Shown: in pieces, positions 35,337 to 43,303 of the stretch | Layout of the letters: the number at the start of each line of letters is the position of its first letter | Position numbering within the stretch: position 1 is the first letter of the stretch | Assembly (NCBI GenBank): GCA_014379455.1 | Contig: JACMLT010000283.1 | Span: 1 to 44,159, forward strand | From: Nitrospiraceae bacterium | GTDB taxonomy: Bacteria > Nitrospirota > Nitrospiria > Nitrospirales > Nitrospiraceae | Length of the DNA: 44,159 bases | Direction: 5' to 3' | The notes under the pieces: model-generated | What the model saw: the letters and a program-made list of their open reading frames with translations, nothing else | Told to the model about the DNA's origin: nothing | Databases searched by the model: none | Program-made: the position numbers and the translations under genes

Positions 35337-36281
35337 ATGGGTAAGACAGGTCTCGTGTACCATCCGGCCTACCTCGACCATGACATGGGGGCTGGGCACC
35401 CTGAGTCGTCTCATCGGTTGCGTGCCATCATGCAGCAGTTGGCACAGAGCGGTACGGCGGCTCGGCTGACTCAGATTCAACCGCGAGAGGCGGAAGATGA
35501 ATGGATTACGCAGATCCATACAGCCTCATATCTTGCGATGCTGAAGAGTCATGCACCGACGAATGGGCGAGTCTCGCTCGACCCTGATACCTCCATGTCT
35601 CCCGGCTCATTGACCGCCGCCTATCTGGCAGCCGGCGGGGCGTTGGCCGCTGTCGATGTGATTATGAGCCGGCAAGTAGACCATGTCTTCTGTGCCGTCA
35701 GGCCACCGGGGCACCATGCCGAAGCAGGGCGTTCGATGGGCTTCTGTCTCTTCAATAATGTGGCGATTGCTGCGCGCTATGTGCAGAAGAAGTATGGCTT
35801 CACGCGCGTCTTGATTGTCGATTGGGACGTGCATCATGGAAACGGCACGCAGCATAGCTTCGAGACTGATCCATCGGTGTTGTTCTTCAGTACGCACCAG
35901 TATCCACATTATCCTGGCACGGGCGGTGTGACGGAACGAGGCAAAGGAGCAGGGGAGGGTTTCACGATCAATGTGCCGATGGAAGCGGGTGAGGGTGATG
36001 AGGAGTATCGCGCCGTCTTTCTGAAATCGTTAGTGCCGGCAGCCGATGCGTTCAAACCGGAATTTGTCATCGTCTCCGCCGGATTCGATGCGCACAAAGA
36101 CGATCCGCTTGCGAGCATGGGGTTGACGGAAGAGGGCTACGCGGATCTCACGGGCATCGTGGCCGGTATCGCCAAACGCCATGCCGGTGGACGCATGCTC
36201 TCATCGCTCGAAGGTGGATATCACCTGACGGCCTTGGCCGCCTCGGTCGATCGCCACATCCAGGCACTCTTGGCCGCATGA
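35337..36281 (+). CDS. Histone deacetylase-family protein
   Basis: The 314-residue product has the arginase/deacetylase fold motifs. RPPGHHAEA holds the His126-His127 pair, DWDVHHGNGT holds zinc ligands Asp164 and His166, and AGFDAHKDDP holds Asp251. Family members remove acetyl or acyl groups from lysines or polyamines (HdaH, AcuC). A specific substrate is not evident. Length is normal. The gene overlaps the pentaheme cytochrome gene by four bases (ATGA), which indicates translational coupling. Confidence 0.93.
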   Translation: MGKTGLVYHPAYLDHDMGAGHPESSHRLRAIMQQLAQSGTAARLTQIQPREAEDEWITQIHTASYLAMLKSHAPTNGRVSLDPDTSMSPGSLTAAYLAAGGALAAVDVIMSRQVDHVFCAVRPPGHHAEAGRSMGFCLFNNVAIAARYVQKKYGFTRVLIVDWDVHHGNGTQHSFETDPSVLFFSTHQYPHYPGTGGVTERGKGAGEGFTINVPMEAGEGDEEYRAVFLKSLVPAADAFKPEFVIVSAGFDAHKDDPLASMGLTEEGYADLTGIVAGIAKRHAGGRMLSSLEGGYHLTALAASVDRHIQALLAA

Positions 36282-37570
36282 AGACGTCTATCAAAGTTCT
36301 GCTCGGTTGTGCCCTGATCGGTGTGTTTGTGTATGTGTATTACACGGAGATCAAACCAGTCGTGATTTTCGGGTTGCGGTCTGATTATGCCCATGCGATT
36401 CCATATCAAAAAATTCCTGAGGGTCTGACGAGTCTGAAGGCTGAATCCTGTGGAGAATGCCATCGCGAGATCTACGACGAATGGAAAACGAGTATCCACG
36501 CCCATGCCTATGAAGATCCGTTCTTCCAGGCCTATTGGAAAAAGGACAAGAATGTGTGGGTGTGCTTGAACTGTCACACCCCGCTGGAAAACCAGCAGCC
36601 GACTTTGATCAAAGAGATTCCGCGAGGGCGTGTGGAAAAGGCGGTACAAGAGCCCAATCCGCAGTACGATCCCGAGTATCAGAAGGAATCGGTGACCTGT
36701 GCGGTCTGTCATGTGCGGGACGGAGTCATCTATGGGCCGTTTGACGATTCGGCTGCGCCGCACCCAACCAAGTTCGACCCGAATTTCAGGACAGCGCAGG
36801 TCTGTTATCGTTGTCACAATGTCGTGTCCGGACCGGCCCAATTTTATAACGTGGGCCCTTGCGGGACGTATGCAGAATACGAAGGCAAGTTCTTCATGCA
36901 GGAGCGGGGCTTTATTTGCCAGAGCTGCCACATGCCGGAAGTCGATCGGCCTGTTGCAACCAATAGTCCAATCCGCCGTGGGCGCAAGCATCTCTGGCGC
37001 GGTGGGCACGACCCCGATATGGTAAAGCGGGCAGTGGGAATACAAGTGAAGGCCGACAACACGTCGCCCAAGCCCGGAGATCGAGTTGAGTTTACACTGA
37101 CGTTGATCAATGCAGGAGCCGGCCATAAGATTCCGACGGGCGATCCCGATCGATACTTCACGGTGGAGTTTTCCGTCGAAGATCAGCAGGGGCGGGTGCT
37201 CGATCAGCATACATCGACGATGGGCCGCTGGATCATGTGGCAGCCGGCCATCGTCGAATTGTATGATAACCGCTTATTGCCCCTGGCCAGCCGGGAGTAT
37301 CAGTTTGCGTACCAACTTCCGGCCAAGGCGGAAGGCTTGAAAGTGAAGACTCGCGTGCAGTACCACATCCTGACCGATAAACAACATGACATGCTGCAGA
37401 CGAAATACGGGCTGACGGGAAACGACCCCTATCAATTCGTCGTGTACGAGCGGGAGTTTCCGTTGTCCGGTGCGCTGGCCGCGGTATTGGAGCAGGGCAA
37501 TCAGCTCTCAGCGGTCGCCCGTCAGCAAGACGGAGGAAGCTGTAAAGCTGAGCTCAAGGCCGAAGGCTAA
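36278..37570 (+). CDS. Pentaheme c-type cytochrome, copy 3 (membrane-anchored)
   Basis: The 430-residue product has an N-terminal hydrophobic segment (about 7-22) without a clear cleavage site, so it may stay membrane-anchored. Five CxxCH sites start at 58, 96, 141, 176 and 214. After the first, CHREIYDEWKTS matches the EEW or DEW pattern of the two paralogues near 15-18 kb. The last heme motif CQSCHMPEV matches CQDCHMEP and CQTCHMPE. A heme-free beta-rich C-terminal half follows. It overlaps the deacetylase stop by four bases and precedes the rhodanese by 23 nt. The link with a deacetylase is unusual; function is presumably periplasmic electron transfer. Confidence 0.86.
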   Translation: MKTSIKVLLGCALIGVFVYVYYTEIKPVVIFGLRSDYAHAIPYQKIPEGLTSLKAESCGECHREIYDEWKTSIHAHAYEDPFFQAYWKKDKNVWVCLNCHTPLENQQPTLIKEIPRGRVEKAVQEPNPQYDPEYQKESVTCAVCHVRDGVIYGPFDDSAAPHPTKFDPNFRTAQVCYRCHNVVSGPAQFYNVGPCGTYAEYEGKFFMQERGFICQSCHMPEVDRPVATNSPIRRGRKHLWRGGHDPDMVKRAVGIQVKADNTSPKPGDRVEFTLTLINAGAGHKIPTGDPDRYFTVEFSVEDQQGRVLDQHTSTMGRWIMWQPAIVELYDNRLLPLASREYQFAYQLPAKAEGLKVKTRVQYHILTDKQHDMLQTKYGLTGNDPYQFVVYEREFPLSGALAAVLEQGNQLSAVARQQDGGSCKAELKAEG

Positions 37571-37593
37571 AGGTTCATGAAAAAGGGAACGAC

Positions 37594-38472
37594 ATGACAC
37601 ACGCATTGCTGATCGATACCGACACGCTCCAGAAAAACCTGGGGCAGACAGGACTGGTCATTCTCGATGTCCGTGGGCGAGCAGCCTACGAGTTCGGTGG
37701 CCATATTCCAGGTGCAGTGCATTCGACGTGGCATGAATACAGCGACCCTCATGCTGTGCCGAAGGGATTGCTCGATCCCGATCGCGGACGCATGGAACAC
37801 AAGATCCGCGCCTTGGGCATCAGCCAGGACAGCGATGTGATCATCTATTCCAATCCGTTCGACAATTGGGGAGACGAAGGCCGCATGTTCTGGATGTTGG
37901 AATATCTTGGACACACACGTCTGCGTATTCTCGACGGCGGCTGGGTCAAGTGGGTGCAGGAAAAACGCCCGTTCGAACATGGGTGCGTGACGCCTAAGCC
38001 CGGGGCCTTCACCGTCAAGCCGGTAACGGCTGTGATCGCCGGCAAAGACGAACTGAAGCACCTTGTGAAGCAGCCGCATCCCGGTACCGCGATCGTCGAT
38101 GCGCGCAGCCTCGAAGAGTATCTTGGGAAAGAGGTATCGGGGATTCCGCGACCCGGCCACATTCCCTCTGCCATTCATGTGGCGTGGACGGGATTTCTTC
38201 AAGCCAACGCCACAGTAAAAGATCTCCAGACGATCGCCGAGAGTCTCGCTGAGAAAGGTCTTACACAGGATCAAGAGGTCATCTGTTATTGCACAGGCGG
38301 CGTCCGTTCGTCCTGGCTGTATTTTATTCTCAAGCTCGCCGGGTATCGGAAGGTCCGCAACTACCCTGGGTCCTGGTGGGAGTGGAGCCGGGATTTCGCC
38401 TGTCCGGTGGAAAAAGATGCCAAGGGATTGCAGCATATCTTGAACGTCGATCCCCAAGTGAGACCTTCTTGA
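37594..38472 (+). CDS. Two-domain thiosulfate sulfurtransferase (rhodanese)
   Basis: The 292-residue product contains two rhodanese domains. The N-terminal one (LVILDVRGRAAYEFGGHIPG) lacks an obvious active cysteine. The C-terminal one (AIVDARSLEEYLGKEV) has the catalytic loop CTGGVRS with Cys233. Such enzymes move a sulfane sulfur from thiosulfate or persulfide to a thiol or cyanide. There is no signal peptide. It is third in the run with deacetylase and cytochrome. Its stop codon overlaps the -35 box of the next promoter. Confidence 0.9.
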   Translation: MTHALLIDTDTLQKNLGQTGLVILDVRGRAAYEFGGHIPGAVHSTWHEYSDPHAVPKGLLDPDRGRMEHKIRALGISQDSDVIIYSNPFDNWGDEGRMFWMLEYLGHTRLRILDGGWVKWVQEKRPFEHGCVTPKPGAFTVKPVTAVIAGKDELKHLVKQPHPGTAIVDARSLEEYLGKEVSGIPRPGHIPSAIHVAWTGFLQANATVKDLQTIAESLAEKGLTQDQEVICYCTGGVRSSWLYFILKLAGYRKVRNYPGSWWEWSRDFACPVEKDAKGLQHILNVDPQVRPS

Positions 38473-38497
38473 CAGCGAAAAAACGGCTGTGTAAGGT
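38469..38497 (+). promoter_or_regulatory. Candidate promoter for the SmbP-like gene
   Basis: A perfect TTGACA (38469-38474) spanning the rhodanese stop, a 17-nt spacer and TAAGGT (38492-38497), about 70 nt before the next ATG. Confidence 0.5.
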
Positions 38498-38567
38498 GAT
38501 AGTCAGTCGAGAATGTTGTAGATGCCGCTTACTCGTCGAGTGAATCTTAACCACTGAGGAGGAATCC

Positions 38568-38915
38568 ATGAAAATGAGAATTCATCGTGGAGCATTGGCC
38601 GTGGCGGCGGTTGCCGCGCTCGTCGGTTTCCCGCTGTTCAGCGGGCTCGCTCTCGCTGCCGACAAGCATGTAGGTGAAGCCTTGGCACATGCCAAAGAAG
38701 CTGTGGCACATGGTAAACAGGGTCATGCCGATGCTTTGGTGCAGCATGCTGAAGAAGGGCTGAAGCATGCCATGGCTGGTGATATGAAGAATCCGCATTT
38801 GGCTGAAGGTATTACGCATCTCAAGGAAGCCGTGGCCCATGGCAAGGCTGGTCACGCTGATGTCGGCACACAGCATGCCGAAGGCGCAGTTACGCATTTG
38901 TCAGAAGTGAAGTAA
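38568..38915 (+). CDS. SmbP-like histidine-rich small metal-binding protein
   Basis: The 115-residue product has a signal peptide (cleavage near ALAADK). The mature part of about 85 residues has 12 His, most spaced seven residues apart (34, 41, 48; 60, 67; 77, 84, 91; 103, 110) in amphipathic helix repeats. HAKEAVAHGKQGHAD near 41 recurs as HLKEAVAHGKAGHAD near 84, an internal duplication. This matches SmbP of Nitrosomonas europaea, a periplasmic four-helix protein that binds copper and other metals. GAGGAGG precedes the ATG. It is flanked by its own promoter and terminator, so it is a monocistronic unit. Confidence 0.85.
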   Translation: MKMRIHRGALAVAAVAALVGFPLFSGLALAADKHVGEALAHAKEAVAHGKQGHADALVQHAEEGLKHAMAGDMKNPHLAEGITHLKEAVAHGKAGHADVGTQHAEGAVTHLSEVK

Positions 38916-38941
38916 GCTATTCAGGTAGAGACTTTTCTTGG

Positions 38942-38971
38942 ACGGGCAGGGGCGACCCTGCCCGTTTTATT
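38942..38971 (+). terminator. Intrinsic terminator after the SmbP-like gene
   Basis: A perfect 10-bp stem ACGGGCAGGG/CCCTGCCCGT with a GCGA tetraloop runs directly into TTTTATT, 26 nt after the stop. It is a textbook form. Confidence 0.85.
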
Positions 38972-38988
38972 CTGGGGACTTGACGATC

Positions 38989-39777
38989 ATGCGGGTCGGG
39001 TTTTTTCAGTTTGCTCCACTCTTCGGTGAAGTGTCGCACAATCTCGACAAAATCGTGGACACACTCGACCAGACTGATGCCGATCTGATCGTCTTGCCGG
39101 AATTATGCGCGTCCGGTTATCAATTCGTGTCGCAGCAAGAAGTGATGACGCTGTCGGAGTCGGTGCCAAATGGGCCGACCACACAACGGCTAATCGAGCT
39201 TGCGAAGCGGCGCCGGATGACGATTGTCGCCGGCCTTCCGGAGCGTGCTGGGGCTGCCTGCTATAACTCCGCTGTAGTCGTTGGCCCGTCGGGGTTTATC
39301 GGGTGCTACCGCAAGACCCATCTATTTTTCGAAGAAACGCTGTTCTTTACGCCCGGCGACACAGGATTTCAGGTCTGGGATATCGGGCCGGCCAAGATCG
39401 GCGTCATGATCTGTTTCGATTGGTATTTTCCAGAGGCGGCTCGTACGTTGGCGCTGAAGGGAGCAGAGATTATTTGCCATCCCTCTAACCTCATCTTGCC
39501 CAATTGTCCGGACTCGATGCCGGTTCGGTGCTTGGAGAATCGAGTGTTTGCGATTACGTGTAACCGAACCGGAAGCGAAGGGCGGGGCGGCAAGGATCAG
39601 CTGACGTTTATCGGGAACAGCGAAGTCGTCGCTCCCAAGGGGGCGATTCTACATCGCGCGCCGAGGGACCAGGAGGAACTCTATCTCGTCGAGATCGACC
39701 CTGCCGACGCGCGGAACAAAGCCCTCACGCGCTACAACGATTTGCTCCGCGATCGACGCGAATCTCTCTATCGATAG
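38989..39777 (+). CDS. Nitrilase-family carbon-nitrogen hydrolase
   Basis: The 262-residue product keeps the catalytic triad of the family: Glu38 (VLPELCASGY), Lys109 (YRKTHLF) and Cys142 (VMICFDWYFPE). Substrates vary from omega-amides to N-carbamoyl amines and cannot be told here. The ATG at 38989 has only a weak GGGGA upstream, but an in-frame start at 38938 would fall in the terminator of the previous gene. Its TAG stop overlaps a palindromic repeat. Confidence 0.88.
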   Translation: MRVGFFQFAPLFGEVSHNLDKIVDTLDQTDADLIVLPELCASGYQFVSQQEVMTLSESVPNGPTTQRLIELAKRRRMTIVAGLPERAGAACYNSAVVVGPSGFIGCYRKTHLFFEETLFFTPGDTGFQVWDIGPAKIGVMICFDWYFPEAARTLALKGAEIICHPSNLILPNCPDSMPVRCLENRVFAITCNRTGSEGRGGKDQLTFIGNSEVVAPKGAILHRAPRDQEELYLVEIDPADARNKALTRYNDLLRDRRESLYR

Positions 39778-39902
39778 CAAGATGCTGAAACACGCCGCCA
39801 GCATCGTTCTCGCATCGTTCAGACCCTCAACGTACCCCAGAGGGCACGCCTCGGATCTTCACTCGCTGCGGCCTTGCTGAACGGCCTGTTTGAGCATCCT
39901 GC
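39777..39902 (+). repeat. Stop-codon-linked palindromic repeat, copy 7
   Basis: GCAAGATGCTGAAACACGC starts at the last base of the nitrilase TAG. The copy carries the full family middle (ATCGTTCTCGCATCGTTCAG, CCTCAACGTACCCC, GAGGGCACGCCTCGG, TCGCTGCGGCCTTGCTGAA) and ends GTTTGAGCATCCTGC. Confidence 0.85.
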
Positions 39903-39973
39903 TTGGCCCGTCTGCAAGGTGTGGTTCTTCGAACCGCTTGCACGCCACCGACTCAAGCGGTAGGATTAACATT

Positions 39974-40534
39974 ATGAAAGCTCCACTCGGGAAAGGCATC
40001 TTCCTCATCGCCGCGCCGTCCTTGCGCGATCCAAATTTTCGGCAGACTGTCGTGTTGCTCTGCGAGCACGGGGCCGACGGCGCGCTGGGTGTCGTCGTCA
40101 ATCGCCCGACGGCGATGTCGGTCTCGGAGGCCTTACCGCAAGTCTCGATTCTCGAGGGTCAACGGCACCTCCTTTTCTCCGGAGGGCCGGTGCAAACGAA
40201 CCAAGTCATGATGTTGTATCGCTTGGATCAATTGCCTGAGAATTCCCACCATGTATTCGATGGGATCTGTCTCGGCGGGGACACAGAGCTCGTCGATCGT
40301 ATTTTGACCGCCAGTGAGGGGCGAGAGGCGTTTCGCGCCTACATCGGATATTCCGGATGGGGTCCAGGACAACTGGAGTCTGAAATGCAGACCGGATCGT
40401 GGTTTACCATACCTGCAGATCCCAGCGCGGTGTTCGACAAGGATCCCACACGTATCTGGCCGGACATCGTGAGCGCCCTAGGCGACGACTATCGCCATTA
40501 CGCGGACATGCCCTTCGACCCCTCCTTAAATTAG
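39974..40534 (+). CDS. AlgH/YqgE family protein
   Basis: The 186-residue product has the YqgE pattern: FLIAAPSLRDPNFRQTVVLL, GALGVVVNRPT, FSGGPVQTNQVM and IGYSGWGPGQLESEM. The family is widespread; its molecular role is poorly known, though AlgH affects regulation in Pseudomonas. The ATG at 39974 has TAGGAT 7 nt upstream, and the longer frame reaching into the repeat is unlikely. Length is the family norm. Confidence 0.92.
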   Translation: MKAPLGKGIFLIAAPSLRDPNFRQTVVLLCEHGADGALGVVVNRPTAMSVSEALPQVSILEGQRHLLFSGGPVQTNQVMMLYRLDQLPENSHHVFDGICLGGDTELVDRILTASEGREAFRAYIGYSGWGPGQLESEMQTGSWFTIPADPSAVFDKDPTRIWPDIVSALGDDYRHYADMPFDPSLN

Positions 40535-40630
40535 TCTCGCGTCTCTTCCTCGCCCCATTCCATTGCAGCCGTCTCGTGTGGGTGATACCCTCCCTATTCT
40601 TGCGGTTCGGTTTTCCGGAGTCGAGCGAAG

Positions 40631-41857
40631 ATGATCAGACAGATTGGCTGTTGGATTGGCTTGGCCCTCCTTGTCGGCGCCTGTTCCGGATGCGGCGTGC
40701 TGTACACGGTGATGAAGTCGGAATCCAAGTTGGACCGGCTGGCCGTGCCGATGACGAAGGCCGAGGTCATCGCCCAGGTTGGACGTCCGGATCGTGTGTT
40801 GCGTGACGATGGTCAGATGCTGGTCTGGGAATATTCCCTTACCGCTCGCAAGCAGTGGCTCTATGAATTAGCCCTCTGTCCACTTTCCATGTGGGTCGGC
40901 GGTTGTCTGTTCTATCCCTTCACCAACATTGTGGCTGACCATCAGCGCGAATATCCGCATCACATTGTGCTGGTGAACGAAGAACTCTGTGCCTGGGGGA
41001 CACCCGCTGCTATTCTTCAGCGCCGCCGTGCCTGTGCCTCGTCCGGTACTGCCGGCTTAGGGGTCGGCGGGATGCGTGGACGTCCTGAGCCGGTCGTGAC
41101 CGGTCTCGGCCCGATTAATCGAGAAACGATAGATCGCTATCGAACGATGGCCGTGATGGCGTTTGAGGATGCGCCCGGTGCAGAGGAATCGGGCTCGCGT
41201 GTGGCCGGAATGGTAACGACATTGCTCTTGGATTTGGACATCAATATGGTCGAGCGAACCGAACTCGACGAAGTGTTCAAGGAGCAGGTCATCCAACTCA
41301 AGCATGCCGACGATGCTGAGGTGTTGAACGTCGGAAAACTCGTCGGTGCGCAGGCCATCGTGGTGGGCGAAGTGCAGCAATGGGGGCGACTCGATGGAGA
41401 GCAGAACAGCCGCGTGTCGCTGGGCTTTCGAATCATCGATGTCGAGAGCGGTGTGGTGTTATTCAATGGGGAGGGATACGGTTCTGACACCACGGCTGAT
41501 GATCCTGAGAGCCTGGCCCGCGCCATTGTACACCGCATTCTCGCTCGGTTCGGATCGCAAACCGGGTTGCTTGGGTCCGGACGGGTCGGTATCAATTGGG
41601 ACTTACAAGAATCAACGGGGACACGATACTACCTCGTGCGGGAAATTCGAAGCGGCCTGCCGGCAGAGAAAGCGGGTCTTAAGGTAGGCGATAGAGTGGT
41701 TGCCTGTAACGGCGCGGTCTTGTCTGGCGTATCTTCAGAACGGGAAGCGAAACGACTCTGTCAGGTTGAGGCAGGGCAACTATTGCGGTTGGATGTGTGG
41801 CGAGCCGGACATCCAATTGAGATAGCGCTGACGGCTGAAAAGCGACCGGGGCTATAG
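40631..41857 (+). CDS. Lipoprotein combining BamE-like, CsgG-like and PDZ regions
   Basis: The 408-residue product starts with a lipoprotein signal (lipobox LVGAC, Cys18). Region one (about 40-70) resembles the SmpA/BamE start (MTKAEVIAQVGRPDRVL). Region two (about 150-300) is CsgG-like: MAVMAFED, VTTLLLDLDINMVERTELDE, LVGAQAIVVGEV and IIDVESGVVL. Region three (about 318-405) is a PDZ domain (YLVREIRSGLPAEKAGLKVG). The mature protein should sit on a membrane facing the periplasm. The combination suggests an outer-membrane assembly or secretion accessory, but I know of no characterised homologue with all three parts. Confidence 0.82.
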   Translation: MIRQIGCWIGLALLVGACSGCGVLYTVMKSESKLDRLAVPMTKAEVIAQVGRPDRVLRDDGQMLVWEYSLTARKQWLYELALCPLSMWVGGCLFYPFTNIVADHQREYPHHIVLVNEELCAWGTPAAILQRRRACASSGTAGLGVGGMRGRPEPVVTGLGPINRETIDRYRTMAVMAFEDAPGAEESGSRVAGMVTTLLLDLDINMVERTELDEVFKEQVIQLKHADDAEVLNVGKLVGAQAIVVGEVQQWGRLDGEQNSRVSLGFRIIDVESGVVLFNGEGYGSDTTADDPESLARAIVHRILARFGSQTGLLGSGRVGINWDLQESTGTRYYLVREIRSGLPAEKAGLKVGDRVVACNGAVLSGVSSEREAKRLCQVEAGQLLRLDVWRAGHPIEIALTAEKRPGL

Positions 41858-41879
41858 GCCCGATGTGCATCTGCTCATG

Positions 41880-42122
41880 AGCCAACAAGGGGGCGAGGAA
41901 TCTTCCTGTATAAGAAGCTGCTACCTTCGCCACCTGCTCCAATCGTCCTTCTGCCACGATGTGTCCGCCGGCCTCGCCGCCTTCCAGCTCTAGGTCGGTA
42001 ATCCAATCTGCCGATTTGATCACGTCAAGATTATGCGCCGCCACCATGGTATTGCTGCTGTTCACTAGCTTCTGCAATATCGCCAGGAGCTTCTTGATGT
42101 TTTCGACATGCAGCCCTGTGGT
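41880..42122 (-). pseudogene. uvrA: uvrA 3'-end remnant, copy A
   Basis: On the minus strand the sequence reads TTGLHVENIKKLLAILQ, then VNSSNTMVAAHNLDVIKSAD, then [20 protein letters not shown] and SYTGRFLAPLL. This is the C-terminal end of UvrA from the TTGLH signature onward. The upstream part of the gene is missing and is replaced by the toxin gene ending at 42164. No start codon belongs to it. Over the roughly 75 bp compared by eye with copy C at the window edge, most bases match. Confidence 0.85.
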
Positions 42123-42163
42123 CTGGTTTGTGGTCAGACTGGCCCAAAGCCGAAGCCCTTCGT

Positions 42164-42538
42164 TTATTCCTCGTGCCAGAATCGTTTGAGGTCGAATGAC
42201 AATTGCCGATGATGCTTCACGGCGAGGAAGATCACTTGGCGCTGGTGGACCAGGTAGAGCACAAGATAGTCGTCCATGACGAATTCGCGCAGATCGTCTC
42301 CTTTATTGAGAAACTTGCGCAGATCTTTGGTTCGCGCATTCGCTTTGGTAGATTGTACTGCGTGGGTTAAGAACGCTCGATCGGATTGCGGGAACCGGCA
42401 AAGCGTGGGAATGACGTCGTCGAAGAGGCGGTCAAGGAACCGATGAAATGCCATCTGGCTGTGTGGGGCGACGAACTCTTCAATGGCCGTGAGATTGGCT
42501 GAGAAGTTTTCAGTGAATCGCGGTCGCTTACCTGCCAT
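42164..42538 (-). CDS. RelE/ParE-family toxin
   Basis: The 124-residue product ends with the RelE/ParE-type core: LREFVMDDYLVLYLVHQRQV, then IFLAVKHHRQLSFDL. Such toxins cut mRNA at the ribosome or poison gyrase; the subtype cannot be told from motifs alone. Its ATG overlaps the end of the upstream antitoxin gene by 11 bases, typical of toxin-antitoxin operons. The stop at 42164 lies about 40 bp from a uvrA remnant. No frameshift is visible, so it may be active. Confidence 0.8.
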   Translation of the reverse strand: MAGKRPRFTENFSANLTAIEEFVAPHSQMAFHRFLDRLFDDVIPTLCRFPQSDRAFLTHAVQSTKANARTKDLRKFLNKGDDLREFVMDDYLVLYLVHQRQVIFLAVKHHRQLSFDLKRFWHEE

Positions 42539-42809
42539 GACGCGATTTGAGTTGGGCGAGGCTGAGTGTCTTGCCTGCCTTGACGTCGGCGAGGCCCTTG
42601 ATCGCTTCTTCCAATAATCCGAGATGGATGTGCTCTCGTTCCAATCGATGGTAATAATCCAAGCGGTCCGCGTCGATAAGCGCCGCGCAACTGCTTCCGT
42701 TCTTGGTAATGAGTTTTTCGCTTCCCTTGGTCCGCACTTCGTCGCACAGTTCGGTGAGCTTCGCGCGCGCTTGGCTCAGCGAGATGATGTCTTTGGATGT
42801 AATGCTCAT
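42528..42809 (-). CDS. Phd/YefM-family antitoxin
   Basis: The 93-residue product starts ITSKDIISLSQARAKLTELC and continues LITKNGSSCAALIDADRLD, the Phd/YefM N-terminal DNA-binding domain. A helical C-terminal toxin-binding tail follows. It should neutralise the overlapping RelE/ParE toxin and repress the operon. GAGGAG precedes the ATG. A promoter and an inverted repeat lie just upstream. Confidence 0.85.
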   Translation of the reverse strand: MSITSKDIISLSQARAKLTELCDEVRTKGSEKLITKNGSSCAALIDADRLDYYHRLEREHIHLGLLEEAIKGLADVKAGKTLSLAQLKSRHGR

Positions 42810-42833
42810 CGGTTTCTCCTCGTGAGATTCATT

Positions 42834-42867
42834 TGTGCACTCTAAATAGTGTACAGAATTATGTCAA
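42834..42867 (-). promoter_or_regulatory. Promoter and operator of the Phd/RelE-type module
   Basis: On the minus strand TTGACA (42867-42862), a 17-nt spacer and TAGAGT (42844-42839). An inverted repeat TGTGCAC-N8-GTGTACA (42834-42855) overlaps the -10 box and is a good operator candidate for antitoxin autoregulation. Confidence 0.6.
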
Positions 42868-43091
42868 GTCACTGCCTGCAAGTGGTGGTAGATCGAGGAG
42901 GGCGATCAGGGCGTGCCTGTTGATTGCGGGAATGTTCGAATCATTGCGTCGGGTACTATATGCCATGCACCGTAGCGTTTGGTGTCACCATACGCAACGC
43001 CCGTCACGATTAGATATGCAATGTGTGGATGGTGTGAGGCGCGTTAAGACAGGGGTGGGCAGCTTGGCTCCGATCTTGACGATGGAGCGAA

Positions 43092-43300
43092 GATGTGCGA
43101 GAGAAATCGTCCCGTGTGAGAAGCCGCCACCTTCGCCACCTATTCCAGTCGGTCTTCTGCCATAATCTGCGCGCCCTCTGAAGCGCACAGGCATCCGGAA
43201 CGAAATACGCATCACGGACTAGAAGCGATGAAGTGTTGTCGCGCCGGCAATCCGTTGGGCGATTAGTAGCTCGCATTCACGAGCTTGTGCAGGATGGGAT
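43092..43300 (-). pseudogene. uvrA: uvrA 3'-end remnant, copy B
   Basis: The minus strand reads ILHKLVNAS, then a scrambled stretch with stops, then AQIMAEDRLE, a [17 protein letters not shown]. These parallel ILQKLVNSS and HIVAEGRLEQVAKVAASYTG of copy A. It is more decayed than copy A, but its end (GAGAGAAATCGTCCCGT, plus strand) matches copy C. It begins about 4 bp after the stop of the broken PIN toxin. From 42868 to 43091 I see nothing but the module's upstream region. Confidence 0.7.
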
Positions 43301-43303
43301 CAA

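Noticed and set aside
38568-38915. Possible CRISPR-like or tandem DNA repeat in the SmbP-like gene
   Set aside because: The repetition is in the protein's seven-residue His pattern and is imperfect at DNA level; it is coding.
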